From: Druceiella hillmani
Lineage: Eukaryota; Arthropoda; Insecta; Lepidoptera; Hepialidae
Length of the DNA stretch: 64,000 bases
NCBI GenBank assembly: GCA_039881145.1
Contig: JAYKKI010000004.1
Location: 47,830,001-47,894,000 of the forward strand
Direction of reading: 5' to 3'
The position numbers and the translations under genes are program-made. The notes under the pieces are model-generated. The model worked only from the letters and a program-made list of their open reading frames with translations, was not told where the DNA came from and did no database searches. Numbering within the stretch: the stretch's first letter is position 1; every line of letters starts with the position of its first letter. Positions 27,640 through 38,720 of the stretch are shown here, one piece after another.

Positions 27640-27716
27640 GAAATTATGTCCAGCCGTTTAGGTGTGATTCATTAAGAAACATTAAAATTTTCGCATTTAT
27701 AATATTAGTGGGGTTA
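27640..27716 (+). repeat. 3' end of a lepidopteran interspersed element
   Basis: The stretch 'tcacgaaattatgtccagccgtttaggtgtgattcattaag..attttcgcatttataatattagtggggt' matches the widespread lepidopteran ending 'ccagccgtttaggcgtgat...tttcgcatttataatattagta'. Only the end is recognisable. Confidence 0.65.
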
Positions 27717-27719
27717 TAA

Positions 27720-28807
27720 ATAAATTTCTAATTTAATTACGGCTATACAAGAGAATATTAAGTATGATAAAAATTAATTTAGAGTAAATATTAATAAATA
27801 AAATATCAATTTTTTTTGTTTTAAGTTTTCAGTAAACACGTGTTCAAATAAATTATCATACCAGTGGATTCTAATACTGGGGCTCCATAATTTTTGTAAA
27901 TATATACTTGAAAAATAAAAAATACAATTTCTCCTTTTCACTCGTTCGCGAGAATTTTAACTCTCGCTCTTCATGGCATTTTAATTTTCTCAGGCAACAA
28001 TTAAATTCATATATTTATTAATTAATTCATATTTTCAAAAACACAATAAAACGCTTAAAAAATATTTATCCAAATTTTAGGACCAAAATTGAATGTAGAA
28101 TTAAGTACATGTATGTATATCAACAGGTGCTGGCTGTAAACCGGCCGTGTCGGTTTTGCTTATAGCATAACTGCACAAGCCGAGCTAGTAACCTTTTTGT
28201 GGATAAAATATCGAAAAAAATTTAGGTTAAGGCGTGTAACTTAATTTTTAACTTTAATTTTGTCATTAGCCCTAAGAAAATTTCTGTACATGTCTATTAC
28301 TTTACCTGTTGTATTTTATATCCACAAATAAACTAAATTATTATTATTACTATTACGTATAAGTATTTTGGACACACAATTTTCACCATATTTTCAATTT
28401 TCTATAAAAATTTAAATAGTTTAATGAAAGCAAAAATTAAAACATAATATTTTCTGTGACCGATTCATGATAGGAAACGTTTTTACTTATTTGTGGTAAT
28501 TATTCACATAAAATAGCAATAGGGGTTAATTTTTTTTTAAATCGTATGATTACAATGGAAAATTTATTTAAAAACCAAATAAACTTGCCTTAAGTAAAGT
28601 TGATATGTTACAAGTCACTTGAAAAAAAAACAAAAAAACAACATATCAAACAATAGAAGTGAAGGAGTTAACCAAAAATATTAATTTTTTCTTTCCATTT
28701 TCTTTCTAATCGCTTGTTAAAAACAACTCTATTGTACGTTTATAAATATTTGATATGTTAGACTGAACGTAGTATAATTATAACATAGCATTATAACATT
28801 AAGAAAA
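27720..28807. other. Presumed intron, AT-rich
   Basis: Nothing recognised beyond a small hairpin near 28137 ('aaaccggccgtgtcggttt'). Confidence 0.45.
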
Positions 28808-29278
28808 GTTAAACTAACTCTATATTAATACATGGAATAAGTTTAACCACGAGATACGAGTTACATCAAAATTAATTCCAAATGTTTCCTTTAAACTTAT
28901 GTTTCCAACATAATTAACTTAACACTAACAATGTTTAAAGAAAAAAATTTCGTTTATAATGGCAAAAGAAACAGTTAAACTAACTCTGTATTAATACATG
29001 GAATAAGTTTAACCACGAGATACGAGTTACATCAAAATTAATTCTAAATGTTTCCTTTAAACTTATGTTTCCAACATAATTAACTTAAAACTAACAATGT
29101 TTAAAGAAAACATTTTGTGTTTATAATGGCAAAAGAAAAAGTTAAACTAATTCTGTATTAATACATGGAATAAGTTTAACCACGAGATACGAGTTACATC
29201 AAAATTAATTCCAAATGTTTCCTTTAAACTTATGTTTCCAACATAATTAACTTAAAATTAACAATGTTTAGAGAAAAC
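28808..29278 (+). repeat. Three-unit tandem repeat of ~166 bp
   Basis: Units start at 'gttaaactaa[c/t]tct[a/g]tattaatac' at 28808, 28974 and 29141. Each contains 'ggaataagtttaaccacgag', 'catcaaaattaattc.aaatg' and 'acaatgttta.agaaaa'. The copies differ at only a few positions, so the triplication is fairly recent. The third unit is truncated. No ORF spans it. Confidence 0.95.
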
Positions 29279-30413
29279 AAATGAGATATATACTCATAAA
29301 AAGAATTTAAAATACTAACATATAATTATTTGAAGTGAAAGATCGCAGTGGAGCGAAGCAGATTAAATGTTTATTTTCATCTGGAGTCTAGAAAAGTTAA
29401 GTACAAGCAGAATTTCGGCGTTCTTGTAATATTTGGCCTTTATGATTATTTTCCATTTCTATTCATGTCAAGTTTCTACTTTGAAACTTGCTCTGATGAA
29501 AATATCTACGTTTCTGATGAATATGTGAGAATAAATATTATTAAAAAAGTTGAAGATATGAAAGAGGAAATCGAATTTGAAATTTTTTCTGTTGTGTTGT
29601 ATGTAATTTCAAAGTAATAAAAAAGCAAAAAAACGATCTCAGAACTATATAAGAAACTACTAAATATGATATTTTATCCAGATCGTTCCATTGGTTTCGG
29701 TTTGAGACTAGCGAATATAGGCACAAATACAAACTATATAGAGGGGTGTAAAGTTGAATATCCAAACCTGTGAAGAAGAAATTCTGTTCAACATTTTAAA
29801 GAGAAAATTGAAACCTTTTTTTTTAAATTCTGTGTAAAGAAAAAATTAAAACGTTTGAAAAATTAAGAAAGAAGTCAATTGTATGTTTGAGTATTAAGTA
29901 TGTAGTGGTCAACTGATTTATGAATTAGACAAATACGCGCGCTCCGTTTTAATGAACCTTGAAACGTTTTTTGTTTTATGGAGATAAATTTAGATTTTTT
30001 ATGGATAATTTGCACTATTGAGTGATATTTTATAATACGAATATAAAAAAATGTGGAAAATATGATAACAGCAAAAAATTTAAATTTTGAGTTTAAATAA
30101 CTCTCGAACGGCTAAAGATTTCGAAAAACGATTTCCTCTCTTATCTTCAGGATACTGAACAGAGTTATGTCTGTAGCTTTGGCGTATTCAAGTTTATGTC
30201 TGTAAATTTTTAATTTAGTTATTTAAGACAAACTAAATTATTTGTAATGTTAAGTTAGAGCAGTATAACTCAATTTTGCCACGTTTACTGTACATCCTTC
30301 ATTCATTATATCGCTCAGAAATAAAAATTAACACGTAGCTATTGTGGAAAAACCTACTGAACAGAACGAAAAACTTTATTATCCTAAGTAGTCTCTTGGA
30401 TTTTAGAGTCTAA
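29279..30413. other. AT-rich stretch without identifiable genes
   Basis: An 89-codon open frame at 29348-29617 begins with GTG and has no family resemblance. It is considered non-genic. Confidence 0.45.
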
Positions 30414-30660
30414 GCAAATTGTATATCATATCGCTCGGAGCACCTTGTGATCAAGCCTCAGATGCTATGGAGTGCTCTCCCGTTCGCTGACAGCGCGTGT
30501 TCCTCTCGTGGCCAGACTATCACGGGCGTTGTTTGCAAACACGTCCCCGGTCGTGTGGAGGGCCACTCGCCCTCCGTAGTGCTGTCACTCCAGCTCTAGC
30601 GAGCCGCATTGAGAGCTAAGACAATATCGCTATGTGATGCGCCTAAGAGGGCGGGGTCTT
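30414..30660 (+). promoter_or_regulatory. GC-rich island with short open frame
   Basis: This is one of the most GC-rich blocks in the window. It is open in one plus-strand frame from 30414 to a TAG at 30597 (61 codons, with an ATG at 30462 giving 45 residues starting MLWSALPFADS). A perfect 7-bp hairpin 'ggagggc-cactc-gccctcc' lies at about 30557-30576. It could be an unrecognised exon, an alternative promoter of the surrounding candidate gene, or a conserved regulatory block. No donor site follows convincingly. Confidence 0.3.
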
Positions 30661-31153
30661 TGTTTTACTTTAAACTTTGATTTGAAACGCTATAAACGTG
30701 ACTAATGATATGTTTTCTACATATAGATAGAAATGTATATCATGATTCGAAGTAGACATAGGATGTTCTTTAAATCCTTAAATTTAGAATGGTAAGCGTC
30801 TTTAAAATGGCGTATTTATATTGGAAAAAAACAAGAATGTCGTGCTATTAGACAATTGCGAAACTGTTGTTCATTATTGACTCGGCTATTTTTTTTATTA
30901 ACATGATTGTTTGTATGTTTATAAGTGGACCAAGTTTATTGAGCCCGTATATAATTGCGAAGCATAAAAATGTGTTTTTATTATTAAGGATTGTTTACCT
31001 ATTCTGAGAGTCATCGATTTTACCCAATCACTTTTAGAACAGCTTTGCACCAGTTCGTGCTTATTTAGAGTTTTTGTAGTTCAATAGCAAATCAGGGAAA
31101 CCTGATAATATCGGAATTTCCGTCTGTCACTCTTAGCTTCATAATGCCAATAC

Positions 31154-31154
<1 letters not shown>

Positions 31155-31218
<64 letters not shown>

Positions 31219-31233
31219 TGTATGTATATATAG
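31155..31233. repeat. (TA)n microsatellite
   Basis: About 56 bp of TA dinucleotides, then an imperfect 'tacatatatgtatgtatata' tail. Confidence 0.97.
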
Positions 31234-33859
31234 TTTAGCGTCCTGTGTAAATAGCACCAATTATTAGTTGGGCAATATGTAAGGCAATGACAGATGAACT
31301 GTCATTTAAATATTCGGAAACAAAAATTAAACGGTAACATTCGTTCTTTGCTAACATCGCGTAGTTTCGCTACTAACCGCTTATTACCAGTGTCACTTCA
31401 CTAAAATACCATAAAAATGCGTAAATATTTTGGGTTTAACTTTGAAAATACTTTGAATTGATTGCTACGAAAACAAGGGCTATTATTTATATATATTTTT
31501 AAATTGTGTGATCAATATTATCTTGGAACTAAACGGTTATCTAGTTGTCAAAACGCGAAGAGAAAATTTTGTATACCTTTTTAAACATATGACGCGCACG
31601 GAGGAGTGCGATTTGGCATAGTTAAAGTTTATATGGAAAAGGAGTACAGAATGTTAGAATTTATTTATAATATGTATCAAATACATTAAATTGTATATTA
31701 CAAATATTAATTTTTTACGTTCATACTGCCATACGTTCAGACATAAAAATTTAATGACTTACAGTCGTATTTCGATCACTGGGTGACCACTAGTTATAAC
31801 AATTTCATCCAATTAGAACTATTTAAATGGTATAAATTTTATATGAAAAATTTTTACCAATTGTTTTTATTTTAATGGCATTAAAATAAGTTATATGTTA
31901 TATTTCGACGTAGGTTAATTCATAAGGCACTCGTCAAAAGTAACAGGTTTGATTACTCTATTATTTTATTATGTGCTTGGACTACTTTATTAATAAATAC
32001 AGATTAAGAAATAAAAAATCGAGGCTTCAATAAGAGTGAAGGAAACTTATTTGATCACTCTCAGTTTTATATTGAAGACATTAAAAGATACTTATGTAAT
32101 CAGCAGATTCCTTTCCTGACACATTTATACGATTTCCACATCTTAATGTAAAAATGGCAAAGAGACAGTCGTTCTTATTTATGATCGACACGTGCATTTT
32201 ATTTTATTTTTAAACAGTTCTTTTTATATCCATGTTATGCGAAGTTGAGATAGTACTGATTAATCTAAAATTATAGACCTTAATATGCTGGTACTTTAAA
32301 TCTTAACTTGTCGACTACAGCTGGATATGAATGGAATTACTGTTTAATTTATTGCAAACTTTCATGGGTGATACTAATCTCAATGGCAGTTTTTTAGAAA
32401 CGTTTATCAATCATAAATAAAATTTCAGGTACTTAAAATTTACAACGACTCTGGTTCGCAATGGAATTTGTGGAGCACACTAAATTTGTTTTGTAATAAT
32501 TTGAAATAAACAAGTAATCTAACTTTGCTTTCTTTACTTTGCTTTGTCATTTTCCATAACCGATTGACATAAACTTTGGCGTGTGTACGTGCTACATAAG
32601 ACAATAGAATATAACAACGGTAATTGAAGATGGTGAAGGATTCTTGTCATTCGCCTCCAACTGTACTGTAAATAAGTACTTACGGCCATTAGTTATTACG
32701 ATTTTTTATTATAATTAAAAATTTAAAGTGACGGCACCAAGATGGCGAAATGATTTTTGATCGTGATTAAAGTAGTATAAAGGACATTGTTATTCCTATT
32801 AATCTATGATCAAGGACTCAAATACATGTCAAGTATCAATAATAATTTCATTCAATGATACCATATGATTCTTGAATTACAGGTTTTTCAGCTATTTTAT
32901 AACATTTTAATTATTTGAAGATTAAGATACATCTGAAAATAGTCTAAAAAAGAAAAAAACAGGAAATTAAACTTATTTTTAAAGGCGGTTTTTTTATATA
33001 AGTTAAATTTATCAATCTTATTTTCCAATCTACTTATTAGATAACACTATGGAGTGTAGAAAACCAATCATGTATATTTTTCTCAAGTCTTTTTTTGCAT
33101 ATAACAGCTATGTTTATAAATTCAATTTGTATAGAGTTCAATCTTGCTTACTTTAGAAACGAACGAACTTTATCTTTATGGATATTTTGGCCATGAAGAT
33201 GGTTTCATTAATTTAATTAAAATATCAGAAAATTCCACATACTGGTTTAATTAGTAATTTGAACACAATATGTGTGTCGATAAGGTGGACTTATATTGAA
33301 GATCACTACAATAATAAATTTTTTCCTATGAACGTGACCTTGAAACCACTTTTACGTGAATTTCAAGAATTCAAGATTTTAACTATGCAAATGAAAGTTA
33401 TAGAGAAGTTAGGTTAGATTAGGTTTCCACATTTCTATACATTTATCAACGTAAAAGGTATAGGTGAATGGATTTTGATTCTATATAATAATTTGAATAT
33501 TAAAAAGAAAATTGTTTAAAATAGGCATTTTTCTTATTCGTTTTAAGTGTCCTAATAATAATACTCAGTTACTGCCGACTTGGGTAATTAATTGTAGATA
33601 TATTTCTTACTGATTTCATCTTCACTGCGTCTATATTGTCTTGAAAATACGTTTCGACTATAATCGCCCTTATTTATTTGTATTTATACACTTTTGTTAA
33701 AATTACATAGAAAATTGATGTTTTTTTTTATTAACTTTTAATTTTTAACTAGTTTCATTAACAACAACTTTAATCTTCATTGTGTTCTAGATAGATACTA
33801 TTATTATTATGTGATGTGTTTAAATTATTCATTTCAAAATTATCGTCCTGAGAACTTCA
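31234..33859. other. AT-rich stretch without identifiable genes
   Basis: No exons or known elements were recognised. Confidence 0.45.
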
Positions 33860-34083
33860 CGATGTTGCTTCTATAATTGAAGAGAAAATATATTCTTATA
33901 GGATTACCAAATTGAATTAATGGTTGAGGTATATTTTAGAGAAACTTTGCGTCGTCGTGTGTGTCAGATAACGATGTTGCTTCTATAATTGAAGAGAAAA
34001 TATATTCTTATAGGATTACCAAATTGAATTAATGGTTGAGGTATATTTTAGAGAAACTTTGCGTCGTCGTGTGTGTCAGATAA
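33860..34083 (+). repeat. Perfect 112-bp tandem duplication
   Basis: 33860-33971 and 33972-34083 are identical over 112 bp (starting 'cgatgttgcttctataattg', ending 'gtgtgtcagataa'). No mismatch was seen. This is either a very recent duplication, possibly polymorphic, or an assembly artefact. It contains no ORF. Confidence 0.97.
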
Positions 34084-34380
34084 TTTTCGCTTCTGTTTAT
34101 TTATTTACCGCTACTTTGCGATTCTACTATCTTAAATAGGTTTTACTGGACTGGTCTATCGGAGTTATAAAGCTTAATCGTTTAAGCATTGCGATAAAAT
34201 TGTATTATTTTATATAAAAGAAAACACGTCCAGTCACCCCATTTACCATTCACTAATTCATTGTTCACCTCCACCCTTACCACTAGACATAATTCATTTG
34301 ATACACGTGGTATACATTATATATATTATATACACATGAGAATTCAAGGGTATTTATTAATTTACTTTTTTTTTATTTAG

Positions 34381-34454
34381 GTTTAGTGATAGCGAAACAG
34401 AACTAAAATTAAACATGGAAACTGAATTACAATTGGAAGAGACCGTTTTCCGCG
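34381..34454 (+). CDS. Candidate internal coding exon 2 of an unrecognised host gene
   Basis: This is the best splice-bounded exon in the window. A strong acceptor ('acttttttttttatttag|g', AG at 34379-34380) is followed by 74 nt and a good donor ('cgcg|gtatgt', GT at 34455). One frame is fully open: one base completing a codon, then 24 codons beginning FSDSETELKL and ending EETVFR, then the first base of the next codon. Another frame stops at once (GTT TAG), which makes the open frame informative. The peptide is acidic and hydrophilic (eight Glu, one Asp), probably disordered or coiled. It is phase-compatible with both upstream ATG exons (24303-24343, 26726-26745). The next exon was not found and may lie outside the window. 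The protein family is not recognised. Confidence 0.5.
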
Positions 34455-35394
34455 GTATGTAGACTGTAATATATAAGTAAATAGGCAAATACATATCTTA
34501 GTCTCTAAAATTAATTTCTTTCCACGAAAATTATTTGCAGAACACGCCAAATGGTAAAGAGTTTTAAAAAATTATCGTTTTTAAGTTTCATATAGAGGTT
34601 AAGTGTAAAAATGTCGGTTAAATTAAGACGTGCCAGATTTAGCCTGATATCTAATTTTTCTGACGTTGTATATTGTTGTATTCAAAACATACTTCAGTTT
34701 TTTTATACGTTAAACAGTACAGCAGTGAAAATTTCATTGAAATTTGCTGAGTAGTTTTTATCTGAAATAAGTTCAAACGGAAAGAAGCAAATGGAAAATT
34801 GTGGTACAAGAACCATTCATTATTTAAACTTTATCTCCTAACTTATGTTAATGGAAACACCTTTAATGTATACAGTTTTCTGTTTCGGTTTTACCCGGCA
34901 TAATAGTAGCCATGAGTGTATTTTGTTTTACACGCAACTTCGTACATTGTAAAACTTATTCAGGGTTAATTTGCTGAAGATTGTAATCGAGAAGTAAACT
35001 GAACGATTCTTTTTGGTGACATAAAAACCTACCTATAAAAAGCAAACAATTTTTAACAATTAGCCATATATAGTTTTATACAAAAAACAATCGCCAAGCG
35101 GCTAATTGGTTGGAGATTATTTTTTTACTGCAAACCTGTTCTCATTTTCGTGTACAATTATTTTAAACGTCATTTTAATATAACTAATCGTTTATTTAAC
35201 TCAAAAATATTCTAAAGTTAGATTTTTCTACAGAAAAGGGGCCATAACACTCCACATGTAATAATTAGCTATGTATACTGTTGAATTCTTTTTGTTCATT
35301 CTCATGTTGGCTTCAAGACATTAAGAGACGTATATTATTTTAATATAGCTATAATGTTGAATACATTTGGCGTTAATTTTGTAGAAATTCATTA
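34455..35394. other. Presumed intron following exon 2
   Basis: AT-rich. A weak trace of a SINE/RTE-like tail ('aatttcattgaaatttgctgagtagtttttatc', about 34729) is the only recognisable element. Confidence 0.4.
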
Positions 35395-35576
35395 TTGACA
35401 ATTAAATAAAACTACGTGATGTAGTATTATTTCTACTTTCATTAAGTTCTTTACCACGACAATCTTTGCTAATAGTCCACCTAAAGATGTTGTAATACAA
35501 CGAAACCTAGGTCGTGATAAAGAACATAAAGAAAGTAGAAATAATACTACATCACGTAGTTTCATTTAATTGTCAA
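35395..35576. mobile_element. MITE with long terminal inverted repeats, copy 2
   Basis: The element is 182 bp. The left end 'ttgacaattaaataaaacta' and the right end 'cgtagtttcatttaattgtcaa' are inverted. Arms match through 'acgtgatgtagtattatttc' and its complement. A TA lies directly outside both ends (35393-35394 and 35577-35578), indicating TA target duplication and mariner/Tc1-type mobilisation. Relative to copy 1 (26135-26355) part of the left arm is deleted. No ORF. Confidence 0.9.
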
Positions 35577-35859
35577 TAGCTATAATGGTTTAAAGCAATT
35601 TGTAAGTGGTTTTAGTAACACCACTCATTCGCATGTTTTACAATAGTATTATAAACACCATACCGACATGGATATTATAAGCTGTATGATGGTGAAATTT
35701 TCATAGTTATTTTAGTGACATTATACAAACTTTCCTCTTAATAGAATAGTAACTTTATAGGAACTTTTTGAACATTTCTTGTAAGTTATAAATATAGAGG
35801 ATGTTCAATGTTCTGCTCTGTTAGCGGCTGATTCATAGTTGAACAAAGAGCAAAGAAAA

Positions 35860-36015
35860 TGCGGAAATTTCACGATGGAAACTTAGAGCACTCTTGCTGC
35901 ATGAATTCTGTTTAGGACGAAAAGTGAGTGAAGCAATCGACAATATAAGCACAACGATGGATGGCGGTGTACTCTTTTATAACAGAGCAAAGCGTTTATC
36001 AAAAAATTTAAAACA
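35860..36015 (+). pseudogene. Mariner transposase N-terminal fragment
   Basis: From about 35875 the frame reads 'WKLRALLLHEFCLGRKVSEA', then an 'I.NIS..M..GV..YNRAKRL' pattern. This is the first helix-turn-helix of mariner (DD34D) transposases (R-H-x-L-L-x-E-F-x-x-G-x-x-A-x-E-A). The codons before it are in another frame, so frameshifts are present. Nothing of the catalytic core follows; the element is a short relic. Confidence 0.55.
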
Positions 36016-36329
36016 GAAAATTGCATCTCTCTGTTAATCCTCATCTAATACAATATGTATGTTATTCATAATGTCACGAATATACCGTGAATTCAGCAAG
36101 TTGTTTCATTGCTTTGTATATATACTTACATACGTAATATTTCAGGGGCTGTGTGGTTTTGGATGTACCTGTATATAAAAAGGCATATAAGAATTAGAAT
36201 ATTACTATATATTTACCTACCTATCTACATATTAAAGTTTGACCGATTCATGCGTTTTTTTATAACTGTACTTACTTATCTACCTACCAACTAATATCTT
36301 AGTCGTTTTATTCCTTTGTATGTACCTGT

Positions 36330-38720
36330 ATATACTTAGCTACCTATACTTTGTTATTTTATTGCTTACGATAAGATAAGTGAAACGAGTTCATCGTGTT
36401 TACACCTCACAGCTGAAAAGTTCCCGTCACCGCCTTCAGACTACATTACAAAATATATTGACGAATTTATGCCCCACTCAGGCGTGTGAAAACTTTAGAG
36501 ACTTTGTTATTAGATTCTAATCAGACCTGTATTATCAAAATTCGATCACGTCACCTGTGCTGTTCACTACTGAGGAATTATCTGGTGTACCTACAATTTA
36601 TAAACAATTTCAAACCATGGTCAAATTATAAAAAATTTTAAGATACCACATTTTGATCATTGAAATAAAAAACGAATTATCTGAATTTGTTCATGAAGTC
36701 CAGAGTTGTGAGTTAACATATACAAAACAGATCAAGGTCAGGCTGAGGAATTAGAATACGGAATTTAGTGGCGGAATTTCTCCTTGAGACCCATTATATT
36801 AATTTGAAAATAGCAGATCCTTAATTTCCACGATTTAAGCAAACAATACTCTCCTACCAATTAGTGCGAAGGCCGACGGCAAAGTCTCTGCTTGAGATAT
36901 TAATTTAAAAAAGTAAGCAGAACCCTTGCAGTGTCACCACTAAAAAGTTGGATTCCCAAGTTCAATGACAGAGTTTTTGTTTGAGACCCTTAACACTAAT
37001 TTAAAAACGGTAAAACCTCAAGTCTCGCGGTTTAGGCAGGCAGCATCCTTCGGTATAAGGAATGAAGAGTTGGAACCCTAACTTCAATGACAGGGTCTTT
37101 ATTTAAAACCGATAATAACTTGAAAACAACATATTCTCAAGTCTCACAGTTTAGAAGTACCCCTGAAGCATCAGGATTGATGTGTTGAAATTCGAAGTTT
37201 AATGACAGATCCTTTGTGTGAGACCGACAATATTAATTTAAAAACAACAGATCCTCAAGTGTCACTGTTTAGGCAGGTAATACTCCTGCAATTTCAGAAA
37301 TTAATAGTTGACACAAATTTAATAATAATTAAATGTTTTGCATTTAGTTTTTACACACATTTTTCACAATTAAATGTATAGCATTTAGCACGAACTTTGA
37401 TGTATCAATCTGCGCTTAAGACTCGTAACATTAATTTGAAAGCGGCAGATGTTCTAGTCCCACGATTTAGGCCAGAAGTACACATGTACACATCACGACT
37501 GAAGAGTTTGAACCCGAAATTCAATGATGATTTCCGCTTGAGATTCATAACACTAATAAAAAAATAGCAGATCCTCAAGTCTCACGGCTTAGGCAGAAAG
37601 TACCCTTGCAAAATCAGGATTGAGGAGTTGAAACCCGGAGTTTTATGACAGATTCTCTGTTTGAAACTCACAATACTAAATTGAAAATAAGTACATCTTC
37701 ATGTCCCACGGTTTAGACAAACAGTAGGTATGCAATACCGGGACTGAGGAGTTGGAATCCAAATTAAATGACGGTCGCGGCTTGAGACCCAAATACTAAT
37801 GTAAGAACAGTAGATCCTCAAGTTTCAAGGTTCAGGCAAACAGTTCGCCTGTAGCATCAGGACTGAAGAATTGGAAAACCGAGTTTTATGATAATATATC
37901 TGCTTGATAACCACAATACTAATTTAAAAACAACGGATCCGCAAATCTTTTAGGTAGGCAGTATGATCGTAGCATCGGAACTAAGGAGTTGGAGCCCGAA
38001 GTTCAATGACAGAGTCTCCGCTTGAGACCCATAATGCTACTTTGAAACCCACAGTTTTCAAATTCGCACGGTTTAGGCTAGAGTACACCTGCAGCGTCAG
38101 ATTTATGGATTAAAGGTTGAAATTACCACAACATTATATTATCGTGGAAACTTATTTCGTGTACGAAGTTTCTTGAGAATCAATTAAGTCGAAGCAGTTG
38201 AAAAATAGATCGCGAAATTTGGATCATCCACATGCAGAAGGTTAAGCCAAATTAAGTAATTAATAACGTGGTTTCAAGCCTTTATATGTACCTGTATAAT
38301 ACTCATCAACCTATTTACTTTATTACTTTCTTGCTACATCAAGACAAGTCAAGCGCGTTTAAATTCTACGAGTTTACTCCTCATCACTGAGGACTTCCTG
38401 TTACCACCTTTAGGCTTCATCATTTTATTCTGATTTGCTAAAGAGTAAATTTATGTCATCTTTAGTCATATTTTATTACATTATCATTAGACCTATATCA
38501 TCAAAACTCGCTCACAGCACCTGTGTTGTTCGGTGTTTAGGATTTCTATGGTTTTACCTTAGTTTCCATGATCAGATTCTAACCGGATTCTCATCGGAAT
38601 ATATGGAAAATTTACCCTTTCAAACAAAGAAATGTCCAAAATGTTCGAGGTGTGAGACAACACTAAAAAAAAATACAGTCTACATACAAATATGAGAACT
38701 TTTCAAGTTTTTGAAAAAAT
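36330..38720 (+). repeat. Composite repeat: ~120-bp satellite between diverged direct repeats
   Basis: About eleven diverged monomers of roughly 115-125 bp lie between about 36770 and 38110. Each carries 'gaggagttggaacccgaagttcaatgacag', 'tc.c.gcttgagacccataatactaatttgaaaa' and 'gatcctcaagtctcacggtttaggcag'. A non-homologous AT-rich insert interrupts the array at about 37310-37415. The array is flanked by a pair of diverged direct repeats, 36330-36620 and 38290-38560, both containing 'agacctgtatcatcaaaattcg.tcac..cacctgtgctgttc' and 'cctgt.accaccttcaggct'. A lone monomer occurs at 52130-52215, so the unit is dispersed. No coding capacity. Confidence 0.85.

Noticed and set aside
29348..29617. 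89-codon ORF
   Set aside because: It starts with GTG, has no in-frame ATG near the start, AT-driven composition and no family resemblance.
35345..35590. 11-bp direct repeat 'tagctataatg' around MITE copy 2 as a target duplication
   Set aside because: It lies about 40 bp outside the left end; the TA directly flanking both ends is the better-supported target duplication.
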